In this document: positions 46,728 to 55,195 of the stretch, one piece after another | Layout: each line of letters begins with the position of its first letter | How positions within the stretch are numbered: the stretch's first letter is position 1 | Source of the DNA: CAZDUZ01 sp964508755 | GTDB taxonomy: Bacteria; Patescibacteriota; Dojkabacteria; SC72; JAFGCJ01 | DNA: 64,000 nt | Reading direction: 5' to 3' | Assembly (NCBI GenBank): GCA_964508755.1 | Contig: CAZDUZ010000001.1 | Span: 1-64,000 of the forward strand | The notes under the pieces: generated by a model | Told to the model about the DNA's origin: nothing | The model's input: only the letters and a program-made list of their open reading frames with translations | The model's database searches: none | Program-made: the position numbers and the translations under genes

Positions 46728-47729
46728 ATGCTGACAAAAAGAATTGGAATAGATTTAGGGACGGCTAACTCAGTTGTCTTCATCGATAAGCAGGGTGTGG
46801 TGCTTGTGGAGCCAACTGTTGTTGCTCTTAATGCCGACGATTATTCTGTTGTGGCTGTTGGAAGTGAGGCAAAAGCAATGCTTGGGAAGACACCTGAGCA
46901 TGTTATTGCCTGCAGACCGCTTAGAAGCGGAGTAATCGCAAGTTACAGAGTTACTGAGGCCTTGCTCAAATATTTCATCAATAAGGTTGTTGGTTTTTCA
47001 CGTCTTTTCCGTCCAGAAGTCATGATTAGCGTTCCTGCCGGAATTACCTCTGTAGAGCAGCGTGCGGTAAAGAAAGCTGCATTAGCGGCGGGAGCAGGTA
47101 AGGTATGGCTAATCCCCGAACCTCTTGCAGCAGCAATTGGTGCCGGTCTACCTATACATACCTCTGCAGGAAATATGATCGTAAACATGGGAGGTGGAAC
47201 AGCTGAGGTAGCAATAATCTCATTAAACGGTATGGTGGTGTGGAATTCGGTGCGAGTTGCCGGTGATGCGCTTAATGACTCAATTATCTCATACTTAAGA
47301 AGAAAACATGGTCTTCTTATCGGTGAGCAAACGGCTGAGGATATAAAGCTAAAAATTGGTACCGCTCTTCCGTTAGATAAGGAAGAATCAATGGAAGTAC
47401 GAGGGAGAGATAATTCGAGTGGTCTACCACGGTCCATTACCGTTACTTCAAACGAAACAGCTGAAGCCATGAAAAAACCATTAAATGGCATTATTGCTGC
47501 AGTAAAACAGGTTCTTGAGCAAACTCCTCCTGAATTATCATCAGATGTCATTGATCGGGGAATGGTCTTGAGTGGAGGGACTTCTTTGCTAAGAAATATT
47601 GATGGACTACTTACAAAAGCAACCGGTGTTCCATCATACGTCGCCGATGATGCTTTGTTTTGTGTCGTCAGAGGTACGGGTGAAGCTCTGAAAAATCTGG
47701 ACGTATTGCAACGAAGCTTGGGGACTTGA
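46728..47729 (+). CDS. Divergent MreB-like actin homologue with an altered phosphate-2 loop
   Basis: The 333-aa protein is clearly of the MreB family across its length: phosphate-1 GIDLGTANS, EPLAAAIGAGLPI, adenosine motif SGGTSLLRNIDG. In phosphate-2 the usual DIGGGTT(D/E) reads NMGGGTAE (N153), so the Asp that helps bind Mg-ATP is Asn and the second Thr is Ala. ATP turnover may be reduced. A canonical MreB is encoded at 62437-63486, so this is a paralogue, possibly a non-hydrolysing partner filament. It lies next to a glycosyltransferase gene, consistent with a role in wall growth. Confidence 0.85.
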   Translation: MLTKRIGIDLGTANSVVFIDKQGVVLVEPTVVALNADDYSVVAVGSEAKAMLGKTPEHVIACRPLRSGVIASYRVTEALLKYFINKVVGFSRLFRPEVMISVPAGITSVEQRAVKKAALAAGAGKVWLIPEPLAAAIGAGLPIHTSAGNMIVNMGGGTAEVAIISLNGMVVWNSVRVAGDALNDSIISYLRRKHGLLIGEQTAEDIKLKIGTALPLDKEESMEVRGRDNSSGLPRSITVTSNETAEAMKKPLNGIIAAVKQVLEQTPPELSSDVIDRGMVLSGGTSLLRNIDGLLTKATGVPSYVADDALFCVVRGTGEALKNLDVLQRSLGT

Positions 47730-47792
47730 TTCTTTAATAGGTGACTTGGATGAATTCATTTTGGCAGAGATAAATTTGTCTGCTAACTGGGT

Positions 47793-48686
47793 ATGATGAC
47801 TCTTATTATAAGTGCCTGGAAAGAGCCGAAAACGATAGGTAAGGCCGTCTATGAGCTGCTATCTCAAGCCCGAGTACTAAAGGAACCCTCTGAGCTTATT
47901 CTTGTATGTCCCGACCGTGAAACGTATGAAGCGGCAGCAAGAGTTGCTTCAGGGTATCGATCAATTCCATTTATATATATAAAAGATCCGCAAAAAGGTA
48001 AGCCATTTGCCCTCAATTTAGCTTTCAAGAAAGCAAAGGGTAGTATATGGGTGCTAACTGATGGTGATGTATGGATAGATAAAGGTGCTCTGGAAAAACT
48101 TATTGAGCCATTTACGAGAAGTGACGTGTATGGAGTTACCGGAAGACCTGTATGTCGCAATGAAAGAAATACAATATGGGGTTATTGGGGGCATTTGTTT
48201 ATGGATGCTGCACATGAAAAACGTATTCGGACATTGGGGAGGGGTCGATTTTATGCTATGAGTGGTTATTTATCTGCTATTCGGACGTCTCGGATCACTA
48301 TACCTTCCGGAGTGCTTGATGACGTATATCTGTCGTGCCTCCTTAATGAAAAAGGTAAAAAAATCTCGTATGCTCCCGGAGCTCGTGTTCTTGTCCGACA
48401 GCCTGAAAATTGGAAAGACTGGATTTCTCAGAAGGTCCGTTCTGTATCCGGTTATCAGGGTTTGAAGAAAATGTTTCCTCATACAAAAGCCTTTCGAAAA
48501 GTAACCGATGACCTCGCTTTTGCTTTATTTCCAGTGTTTTACGCAAGGAATCCTCGTGAGTTACTCTGGAGTTTACTTCAATATCCAGTCCGTCTTTGGG
48601 TATGGACGCTTGTCGCTTTACAACGGTTCCGAGGTAAAACCGCTGCAGATTTATGGATTGGAAAACGAATTGAAAGCACTAAGTAG
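47793..48686 (+). CDS. Family 2 glycosyltransferase
   Basis: The 297-aa protein has a GT-A fold: N-terminal LIISAWKEPKTIGKAVYELL, the DxD motif in LTDGDVWID near 90 and a GxxDDVYLS segment near 172 as the catalytic-base region. A processive-type QxxRW signature is only partly present (QKVRS). The C-terminal part is hydrophobic (about 240-285) and may associate with the membrane. It transfers a sugar from a nucleotide-sugar to an unknown acceptor, perhaps a lipid or surface glycan. Start ATG 47793 or 47796. Confidence 0.82.
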   Translation: MMTLIISAWKEPKTIGKAVYELLSQARVLKEPSELILVCPDRETYEAAARVASGYRSIPFIYIKDPQKGKPFALNLAFKKAKGSIWVLTDGDVWIDKGALEKLIEPFTRSDVYGVTGRPVCRNERNTIWGYWGHLFMDAAHEKRIRTLGRGRFYAMSGYLSAIRTSRITIPSGVLDDVYLSCLLNEKGKKISYAPGARVLVRQPENWKDWISQKVRSVSGYQGLKKMFPHTKAFRKVTDDLAFALFPVFYARNPRELLWSLLQYPVRLWVWTLVALQRFRGKTAADLWIGKRIESTK

Positions 48687-48702
48687 AGCGTAGTATAATT
48701 TA

Positions 48703-49947
48703 GTGAGAAATGTTGCTGAGTATTTCTATCGAAAGCGTTTTTTTAATATTAGAAAGTTGAAGTTTGTTTATTACTTATTACCTTTGCACCCCATGCTTTT
48801 TAAAAAAAAGAAAGAAATGACACATACAGAAGTCGAAAAAATTCTTGCTAAAGTAGCTACACCAATGAGTCTTTATTTAGTACCAGAGAATGAAAAGGCT
48901 GAACGGGATCGTTTTTTTAAAGATAGTTCGTATAACCCTCAATTTGTTTACAGAAAGTCGAATAAAAATAAAGGGATTTTTGAGCAGATAGATGGATTGC
49001 AGGAGATTTCCGATGTTGATCCTGCTATTTCGAGTTATATTATTCATACCATTGAAAGTAAGCGCGAATCGGTGGCGTTGTTTGACGCAATAGGCAAGGA
49101 TGATGAATTTGAGAAACTTTCACGATCGAGATTTGGAGTTCCTTCTCCTTTTTTGTTTCGAAAGGCGTGTCGGATTCTTCGAGGTAATATGAAGGATTTT
49201 GCAATTGAGCCGCGAAACGAACAACTGGCAAATATAATACTTACCTTTGATCAACTTGAACCAATATTCAACAAAGTCTTTCAGTTGCTTCGTCTTGATG
49301 GGTGGACTTTGGAGAAATCTAAGGCAATTGCTTCAAAGGGATTTAGAACGGTGATGAAAACGAGAAGAATAATGGTTGATCCAGAAATTGAGGTGAGTGC
49401 TGAGAAACTAAAGAAAACCATTATTCATGAAGTCGCAACGCACGCTCTTCGAGGGAACAACGGATATGCCACTGGATATGAAGTATTCGGCAAACCAAAT
49501 CTCCGTGAGTATCTCGATGACGAGGAAGGTATGGCCATGTTTAATGAAGAGATATTCGGAGTTATGAGGGATATCGATGTAAAAAAACGTGCCGCGTTAG
49601 TGTATGCAGCCTATCTAGCACAATTCGTGTCATTTCGGAGATTATTTGAAGCCTTGTCAGCGGTATATCCAAAAAATACAGCATATGATGTGTGCTTACG
49701 TGTTAAACGCGGAATATCCGATACCTCACGGCCGGGCGGATACTACCGAGATGCATGCTATCTTCGAGGTTATTACAAAGTTGTGAAGAAACTCACTAAT
49801 GATCCGGTAACGTATCAGAATATGTATGCGGGAAAAATTCCGTTATCCCACCTATCGTTGGTTGAGGAGGGTGTAATTCCAAAACCGAGCACCTATCCAA
49901 CAGAAACACAGGTTAAGGAAATCTTTCATATCATCGAAAGTGCTTAA
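48703..49947 (+). CDS. DUF1704 / MATCAP-type metallo-carboxypeptidase homologue
   Basis: The 414-aa protein has the family's zinc motif HExxxH (HEVATH, residues 242-247) followed by ALRGNNGYATGYEVFG, and DDEEGMAMFNEE near 270, the equivalent of the bacterial QEGLA motif that supplies the third ligand. The family includes human MATCAP, which removes the C-terminal tyrosine of tubulin. Bacterial members often sit near ATP-grasp ligases. Here it converges on an ATP-grasp operon 38 bp away, which suggests it removes residues that those ligases add. It may start at GTG 48703, or downstream at ATG 48793; a TATAAT is at 48694-48699. Confidence 0.8.
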   Translation: MRNVAEYFYRKRFFNIRKLKFVYYLLPLHPMLFKKKKEMTHTEVEKILAKVATPMSLYLVPENEKAERDRFFKDSSYNPQFVYRKSNKNKGIFEQIDGLQEISDVDPAISSYIIHTIESKRESVALFDAIGKDDEFEKLSRSRFGVPSPFLFRKACRILRGNMKDFAIEPRNEQLANIILTFDQLEPIFNKVFQLLRLDGWTLEKSKAIASKGFRTVMKTRRIMVDPEIEVSAEKLKKTIIHEVATHALRGNNGYATGYEVFGKPNLREYLDDEEGMAMFNEEIFGVMRDIDVKKRAALVYAAYLAQFVSFRRLFEALSAVYPKNTAYDVCLRVKRGISDTSRPGGYYRDACYLRGYYKVVKKLTNDPVTYQNMYAGKIPLSHLSLVEEGVIPKPSTYPTETQVKEIFHIIESA

Positions 49948-49985
49948 GCGCTTTGAGTAATAACTAATGGTTAACGCATTAATAA

Positions 49986-50939
49986 TTACTTTGAGAGTAA
50001 TTGCTCAATGATATCTGATGCGATAGTGGTTGGAGCTCCTTCGACTTTTGTCTCAAACGCTTTAAATCCAGGATTCATATTAACTTCAAGGATATAGGGC
50101 ATTTCATTGCTATAGATGATATCGACAGCGCAATAGTCTGCTTCAAGAAGTTGTGCGGTTTTTATAGCAAGCTCTTTTAACTTTGGCTCAGGGTTGTCGT
50201 ACAAAGAGTATTCTCCGTGACTTACCGTCAAAAAGTTGTCGGTCGCATCTCTCTTCCATCCACTATAGTATTGACCACCGATCATAATCGCACGATAGTC
50301 TGTGCCGGTATCTAGGAACTTCTGGATCATATATCGTGAGGGTTTAGTAATAAACTCATCTTCAATTTCATCATAGGTCTTACAAGCGGTTTCAAGGTCT
50401 TGTGCATTATTAACGAGATATACGTTTTTCTTAAGTTTTTCTTTACCATCAATAAGTTGCACTTTATATTCACCTTCTCTGTGTTTGTAAATCAGTGGGA
50501 AACCGAGCCGTGCGAGGATTTCTTTCTTTTCCCAATATTTACCATCGATACAATACGCACTCTCAAGATAGGGGAGACCTGCGTCTGCAAAGTACTGCAT
50601 TTGCAACACTTTGTCATAATGAGCCCACTTCTTCATAAAGGCACTGTTTTGAAGAATGATTCCGTGCTTCTCACAAAAAGCGACTATTGCAAGCTTGAGC
50701 ATGTATTCATATGGTGTCCGGTGTCCTCGTACAATAACATGGGTGTAGGAGTTGAGAGATATGCCATTTACTTCGATAAGCATCTCTTGGTCGGATACTC
50801 TCAGAATAATATCTGAGTAATGAGCGAGATCGCATGCGATAGATCGTTTATCAAGTTCTTCTTTCAGCCGTTGGACTGCATACTGAGGTTCATTCTTGTT
50901 GCCGATTCTTTTGGCAATATCAATGATCAAGAATTTCAT
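49986..50939 (-). CDS. RimK-like ATP-grasp ligase
   Basis: The 317-aa protein has the ATP-grasp layout: an N-terminal pre-ATP-grasp Rossmann-like region (1-100), the ATP-binding lobe (FPLIYKHREGEYKVQLI near 150, with IQKFLDTGTDYRAIMIGG near 205) and the metal-binding end (LEVNMNPGFKAFE near 290). Such enzymes make an acyl-phosphate from a carboxylate and join it to an amine. It is the last gene of a five-gene operon, overlapping the previous stop by 4 nt (ATGA). The glycine-rich loop is shorter and less glycine-rich than in RimK. Substrate unknown. Confidence 0.85.
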   Translation of the reverse strand: MKFLIIDIAKRIGNKNEPQYAVQRLKEELDKRSIACDLAHYSDIILRVSDQEMLIEVNGISLNSYTHVIVRGHRTPYEYMLKLAIVAFCEKHGIILQNSAFMKKWAHYDKVLQMQYFADAGLPYLESAYCIDGKYWEKKEILARLGFPLIYKHREGEYKVQLIDGKEKLKKNVYLVNNAQDLETACKTYDEIEDEFITKPSRYMIQKFLDTGTDYRAIMIGGQYYSGWKRDATDNFLTVSHGEYSLYDNPEPKLKELAIKTAQLLEADYCAVDIIYSNEMPYILEVNMNPGFKAFETKVEGAPTTIASDIIEQLLSK

Positions 50940-52621
50940 GAAGGAATCGTAATTAATTTATGTATGAGGTTCTCATTTTGAAGTTGACTAATGGTGTTGG
51001 CTATTTTTTCTTTGTTTGGGTCGTTAGTAATGAAAAGGTCGATTGTGTTAAAGCCAAATCCATTTTCAGATACTTCTTCAATGGTATCGTAGTGAAGAAC
51101 GATTGTGTTTAGCGAAGCATTCTTTTTAAGGCACAAAACACCTTCATGAGTCGAAAGTCCTGTTTGGATTACTTCACCTTCAATAGAGTAGGTGCCTTTG
51201 TGTAGACTGCCGATTCGGCCATGTTCAGGGAGCGCTTGCGCTATTGTTTCTCGAATTGTATCTTCATTAATCGATCCAAGAATTACTATCCTATGAGTGC
51301 GAGGAGTATTTCCCATAAGTGAGGTAATCATTTTTTCATGAACCTCTGGATACTGTTTACCCACAACTGGAAATGTGTTGAGGTACATTTCAGGCATGGT
51401 GTTCATTTCAATGATGCCACCGTTTTCGAGGGTAAGTGGTTTCGTTATATCGACGCATAAAATATCAAGTCCGAGAACGTGTGCATGTATAGAAGAAGCG
51501 ATAGTCTCAGCAAGATATCTGATCTGAGGGCACACTTTTTCTGTTACATCTTCTGTTATGCCACCCTGGCTCATACTCGCAACATCGCGGACTCTTACAT
51601 ATGCTCCTTCTGCAGGAACTTGTTCAAGAGAAAGATCTTGCTTTTCCAACACTTTTTTCAAGTCCTCGTCTATGACAATTGGCTTTAATGTATGGATTGG
51701 AAGTCGGATATCGCGGGCAGGATTTGTGTTTTCTTTTTGTATTAACTGCTCTATGGTGCTTTTCCCGTCTCCAATTACTCGTGCTTGCTGTCTGTGTGTT
51801 GCAATTTCGAATTTTCCATCAATAAGAAGAATCCTGTAATCGTTACCTTTGAGTACTCGTTGTACAAGTATTTCCTTTTGCCATGCTGATTTGAGTTCTG
51901 GGAATTTCATCTCGTGCTCGTAATAATAGTGTATCCGGTCCCATGCGTCCTCGAGCTCTTTAATAGTTTTCATTCCGATTTGAACTCCGTGACCTCCGGT
52001 TAAGCCGACTGGTTTCATTACCAATGGAAAGCCTAGTTTGTCTGCTATAGCGGGAAGATCTTCCCTCGAAGCAACCGGTGACCAAGCTGCAAGCGGAAGT
52101 CCCATCTCCTCTAAAAATTGGTTGGTAAGAATTTTAGTTTTCTGGGTTTTTTGCGCAAAAGCGGCATCCCCGGAGGATGAAGCTGAGTGAATGAGTTGTT
52201 GTTCAGCTCCAATTCCTATACTGTAATCAAGATTCCATCCTTTTTTTGTCAGAGTACCTTCGTTTACATAGAGCTGAAGTGTTTCGTACCCGAGGTTGTG
52301 TGCTGCATCGAGTAGGGGAATGGTTGTCATTGATCCAAGGATCAGGCGGGCATATTCCATCATCGCGTTTTCAGCCTGCTCATAGGTTTCATTTCCTAAG
52401 GCACATAGTTCTAAATGCTTAGCAAATTCACTGTTTTTCCAGAGATGGGGAATGTTCGTCTGTATCGTTACAACGGTTCCGTTTATAGAATAGGATTTCA
52501 TAAATACTGGGTGAAGATCTTTGAATCTATCAATGAGCTTCGTTTCGATTTTTTCTGCCTCGATAGTAACAGAGGTAGAGGTACTCGAGAGGTTACATCC
52601 TTGCTGTACGGTTATTTTCAT
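50936..52621 (-). CDS. Cyanophycin-synthetase-like ATP-grasp ligase with a decayed Mur-ligase domain
   Basis: The 561-aa protein resembles CphA over most of its length: an N-terminal domain (1-155), an ATP-grasp core (about 165-430: VMKPVGLTGGHGVQIG, VQRVLKGNDYRILLIDGK, ARVIGDGKSTIEQLI, SQGGITEDVTE, GLDILCVDI, IIEMNTMPEMYLN), then about 120 residues matching the beginning of the CphA Mur-ligase domain (RIGSLHKGTYSIEGEVI..GFGFNTIDLFITND). There the P-loop GTNGKTT is replaced by GSINEDT and the rest is missing. CphA is normally about 870 aa. So the first ligation (Asp-type) may persist while the second (Arg-type) cannot. It is fourth in the operon. Confidence 0.82.
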   Translation of the reverse strand: MKITVQQGCNLSSTSTSVTIEAEKIETKLIDRFKDLHPVFMKSYSINGTVVTIQTNIPHLWKNSEFAKHLELCALGNETYEQAENAMMEYARLILGSMTTIPLLDAAHNLGYETLQLYVNEGTLTKKGWNLDYSIGIGAEQQLIHSASSSGDAAFAQKTQKTKILTNQFLEEMGLPLAAWSPVASREDLPAIADKLGFPLVMKPVGLTGGHGVQIGMKTIKELEDAWDRIHYYYEHEMKFPELKSAWQKEILVQRVLKGNDYRILLIDGKFEIATHRQQARVIGDGKSTIEQLIQKENTNPARDIRLPIHTLKPIVIDEDLKKVLEKQDLSLEQVPAEGAYVRVRDVASMSQGGITEDVTEKVCPQIRYLAETIASSIHAHVLGLDILCVDITKPLTLENGGIIEMNTMPEMYLNTFPVVGKQYPEVHEKMITSLMGNTPRTHRIVILGSINEDTIRETIAQALPEHGRIGSLHKGTYSIEGEVIQTGLSTHEGVLCLKKNASLNTIVLHYDTIEEVSENGFGFNTIDLFITNDPNKEKIANTISQLQNENLIHKLITIPS

Positions 52622-52624
52622 TTT

Positions 52625-53668
52625 TTAGTTCTTATAATTATCTAAAATATATTGTTGAATTGTAGTACAAATATCAACGACATTCCCCTCGTCAGGCATA
52701 TAGTGTATGCGGACACCGGGATTGTGGTTTACTTCATTAACGGCATATCTTTGAGCTGGCGCAGTAATATCTGGTGTAATAAGATCAATTCCTGCGAGAG
52801 TGAGCCCGGTCGCTTTGGTGATATCAATTGCAAGCTTCGTATATTCTGAGTGTATCTCTGATGAACATTCACGAACCGTGCCTCCTGAGGTCATGTTTGC
52901 ATTTAGCCGTACCGTGACACGTTCGTTTTCTGTAGGAATCGAATCTGGAGTATAGCCTTTCAGATGGAGTGCTTTTACTGCTTCCTCATCATCTATCTTG
53001 ATCTGGGGGCGGTTGACTTGATGATAGCGCTCATTTAAGTTCGATACCAAGTCTCGTATGCTACTTGTGCCATTTCCCACGATATATGGCGCCATTCTTT
53101 CAGCTACAGCTATGACTTTATCCTTAAGAACAAGGATTCTGAAATGTCTACCCTGTATAAATTCTTCTACCAGAACCCGGGAGTTGTTATCGGTCAATGC
53201 AGCATCATAGGCATAGGTAAATGCACGATCGATCTCTTCATCGGTGTGGGGTAGAATGGAAACACCACCGCCACCAAATCCCCTCACGGGTTTTATGACA
53301 ATGTTTTTCAGTGTGTGCGCCTTCATGAAATCTTGGATTTCGTCACAAGACTGAACAACCGCTTGGAGAGGGACAGGAAAGCCTTCATCTCTAAGAAATC
53401 TGTTACACATGTTCTTGTAACTGACCAGTGACATAGCAACGGAATCATTGATGGGGGTAAGTGCTTTATGAATTCGCCAGATCTTTCCGTTTTTTGAGAA
53501 TTCAGCAAAAAGGCCTGGAATAAGCATTCGGTAAGAAATTCCTAATTTTGCAGCAGAAACGATATACGCTGCTAATTGAGTGTTGTGGGAATAGGCGAGT
53601 GCCTCCTTGTAGGTAAGCTCTTTCGCCGAGAATGTTTGCGTATTTTCTGGTTTATGAATACTTTTCAC
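52625..53668 (-). CDS. CphA/GshAB-type ATP-grasp ligase
   Basis: The 347-aa single-unit ATP-grasp protein has VIKPVRGFGGGGVSIL (glycine-rich loop near 125), LVEEFIQGRHFRILVLKDKVIAVAER near 170, IVGNGTSSIRDLV, the MTSGGT segment and metal-binding NEVNHNPGVRIHY near 315. The sequence type is that of the cyanophycin synthetase and GshF ATP-grasp domains, without other domains. It lies 27 nt after the ligase-protease fusion and 3 nt before the CphA-like gene. It probably adds one amino acid to an acceptor carboxylate; specificity is unknown. Confidence 0.83.
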   Translation of the reverse strand: MKSIHKPENTQTFSAKELTYKEALAYSHNTQLAAYIVSAAKLGISYRMLIPGLFAEFSKNGKIWRIHKALTPINDSVAMSLVSYKNMCNRFLRDEGFPVPLQAVVQSCDEIQDFMKAHTLKNIVIKPVRGFGGGGVSILPHTDEEIDRAFTYAYDAALTDNNSRVLVEEFIQGRHFRILVLKDKVIAVAERMAPYIVGNGTSSIRDLVSNLNERYHQVNRPQIKIDDEEAVKALHLKGYTPDSIPTENERVTVRLNANMTSGGTVRECSSEIHSEYTKLAIDITKATGLTLAGIDLITPDITAPAQRYAVNEVNHNPGVRIHYMPDEGNVVDICTTIQQYILDNYKN

Positions 53669-53695
53669 CTTTGCCGTTTATACAAAAAATTTACA

Positions 53696-55195
53696 TTAAT
53701 GAAGGGAGAAAGTTCTGCTTGCATCAATGAGAAAGGGTTTTAAATCTCTTCTACCCAGTATCGCGGGGTAGGGAAGATCTTTTCTTCGGCTGACAATCAT
53801 TTCTGAGTCTATAGTAAGACCTGAAATTGTGATGGTCGCTGTAATCATCGGACGAATTGAGATGGTATCTTCTTCAATGATGATGACGTTAGTGATAAGA
53901 GGGTGTGTAAGAATTCTCGCTTTGTTTTCCTCAAGGAAACTTTCTGCTTCCTCCCGGGTAGAAAATTCTTTTGGAACTTCGAGATCTCTGAAGTATTCTA
54001 AGGCGCTTCGATATCCTAACTCGCTTGCGAGTGAGGTGGTGATACGTGAACGTATAATGCCGGTATCAACTTGTACTTTCGCTGCGTAATTGAGGGCTCT
54101 CTTTCGTTTTGCTGGATCTGAAGTCTTCTTATTCGACTTTTCTATGGGGATTTTGTGAAATTGAACTTTTTGGACGAGTCCTATGATTTCTCTACCGCTT
54201 ATTGCTTCAATTTCGTCTTCGACTTCTCCTCCAAAAAGGTTTTGAGCTATACGAATACCATGATCAGCATCTTTGATCTTTAGTCCCTTTACTCGTTCCA
54301 TACGACTCTTCATACCGCTCATGTTAGCAATTTGAACAGCAAGACCTGCTCGAGCATTGAGTTCTAGTACAATTGGTCCTTTTTCTCTGTCCAATGCGAT
54401 ATCCGCTCCTAGATATCCAAGTCCGGTAACTTCTTGGCACTTGATAGACATTCGAAGAATATCTTTCCACTGAGGTATTTGAATACCACGCAGAGGTAGG
54501 TTGCTATCGTCAAGTGTTGTTTCAATAATATCGTAAATGTCGGAAATAATTGATGCTCCTCTGCGGTGGATAGCAACGGTAGTAATCCCAGAAGCTATAT
54601 CAATACCTACACCGATACCGCCCGCATGGAGATTTGCTTTTCCTCCAGACTGGTAGGTCGGAAGCCTGAGTTCTGCCATGATCGGAACTTTATTGAACAC
54701 GATGACACGGATATCCGGAATACCCTTATAAGAGTAAGGTTTCAAAAGTGGGTGATTAACTATGCGCTCTTCTATGATTGCCGTATCTTTTCTATTACCC
54801 ATTGAAAATTGACCGTCGAGTATTTGTCCTATGTGGCTTTTAATTTCTGTAACACCCATTACACTGCCGTCAGGTTGAATCCATTCAAGACTATTCTTTC
54901 GCTTACCGTAAAAAATGAGGATACCGCTTCCTCCTGTGCCAATATTGGGCTTAAGAGCAAAGCTTTTGGGTAGTTCTTCCCATTTCAAGGTGTTCAGTTG
55001 TTTACGGTTGCGGATAATTTTGTAAATTTCTGCAGTAGGAATTCCGGTTCTAGAAAGTATTTTTTTGCAAAGAATTTTGTCGTCAGCAATTCTTTTGGCA
55101 CGTGGAGAATTGTACGGTCGTACATACACCGCATTTCGCTGATTTATTCCAAGAACTTCTTTACTTCTTTGGAGTGTTGTCAGGAGATTCCCCAT
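53696..55195 (-). CDS. Fusion of alpha-L-glutamate-ligase-like ATP-grasp and retropepsin-like (RimB/Zn_protease-type) domains
   Basis: About 499 aa from ATG 55195 (a longer frame begins at 55213). Residues about 1-300 match the RimK-related alpha-L-glutamate ligase homologue family: RIADDKILCKKILSRTGIPT, FALKPNIGTGGSGILI, DIRVIVFNKVPIMAELRLPT, GIGVGIDIASG and ELNARAGLAVQIANM. Residues about 330-499 form a retropepsin-like domain with VDTG near 376 and the ILGRRDL motif near 479, as in the PF05618 family. These are usually separate neighbouring genes. The fusion may add and then cut the same bond. It overlaps the upstream 7TM gene by 35 nt. Confidence 0.82.
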   Translation of the reverse strand: MGNLLTTLQRSKEVLGINQRNAVYVRPYNSPRAKRIADDKILCKKILSRTGIPTAEIYKIIRNRKQLNTLKWEELPKSFALKPNIGTGGSGILIFYGKRKNSLEWIQPDGSVMGVTEIKSHIGQILDGQFSMGNRKDTAIIEERIVNHPLLKPYSYKGIPDIRVIVFNKVPIMAELRLPTYQSGGKANLHAGGIGVGIDIASGITTVAIHRRGASIISDIYDIIETTLDDSNLPLRGIQIPQWKDILRMSIKCQEVTGLGYLGADIALDREKGPIVLELNARAGLAVQIANMSGMKSRMERVKGLKIKDADHGIRIAQNLFGGEVEDEIEAISGREIIGLVQKVQFHKIPIEKSNKKTSDPAKRKRALNYAAKVQVDTGIIRSRITTSLASELGYRSALEYFRDLEVPKEFSTREEAESFLEENKARILTHPLITNVIIIEEDTISIRPMITATITISGLTIDSEMIVSRRKDLPYPAILGRRDLKPFLIDASRTFSLH

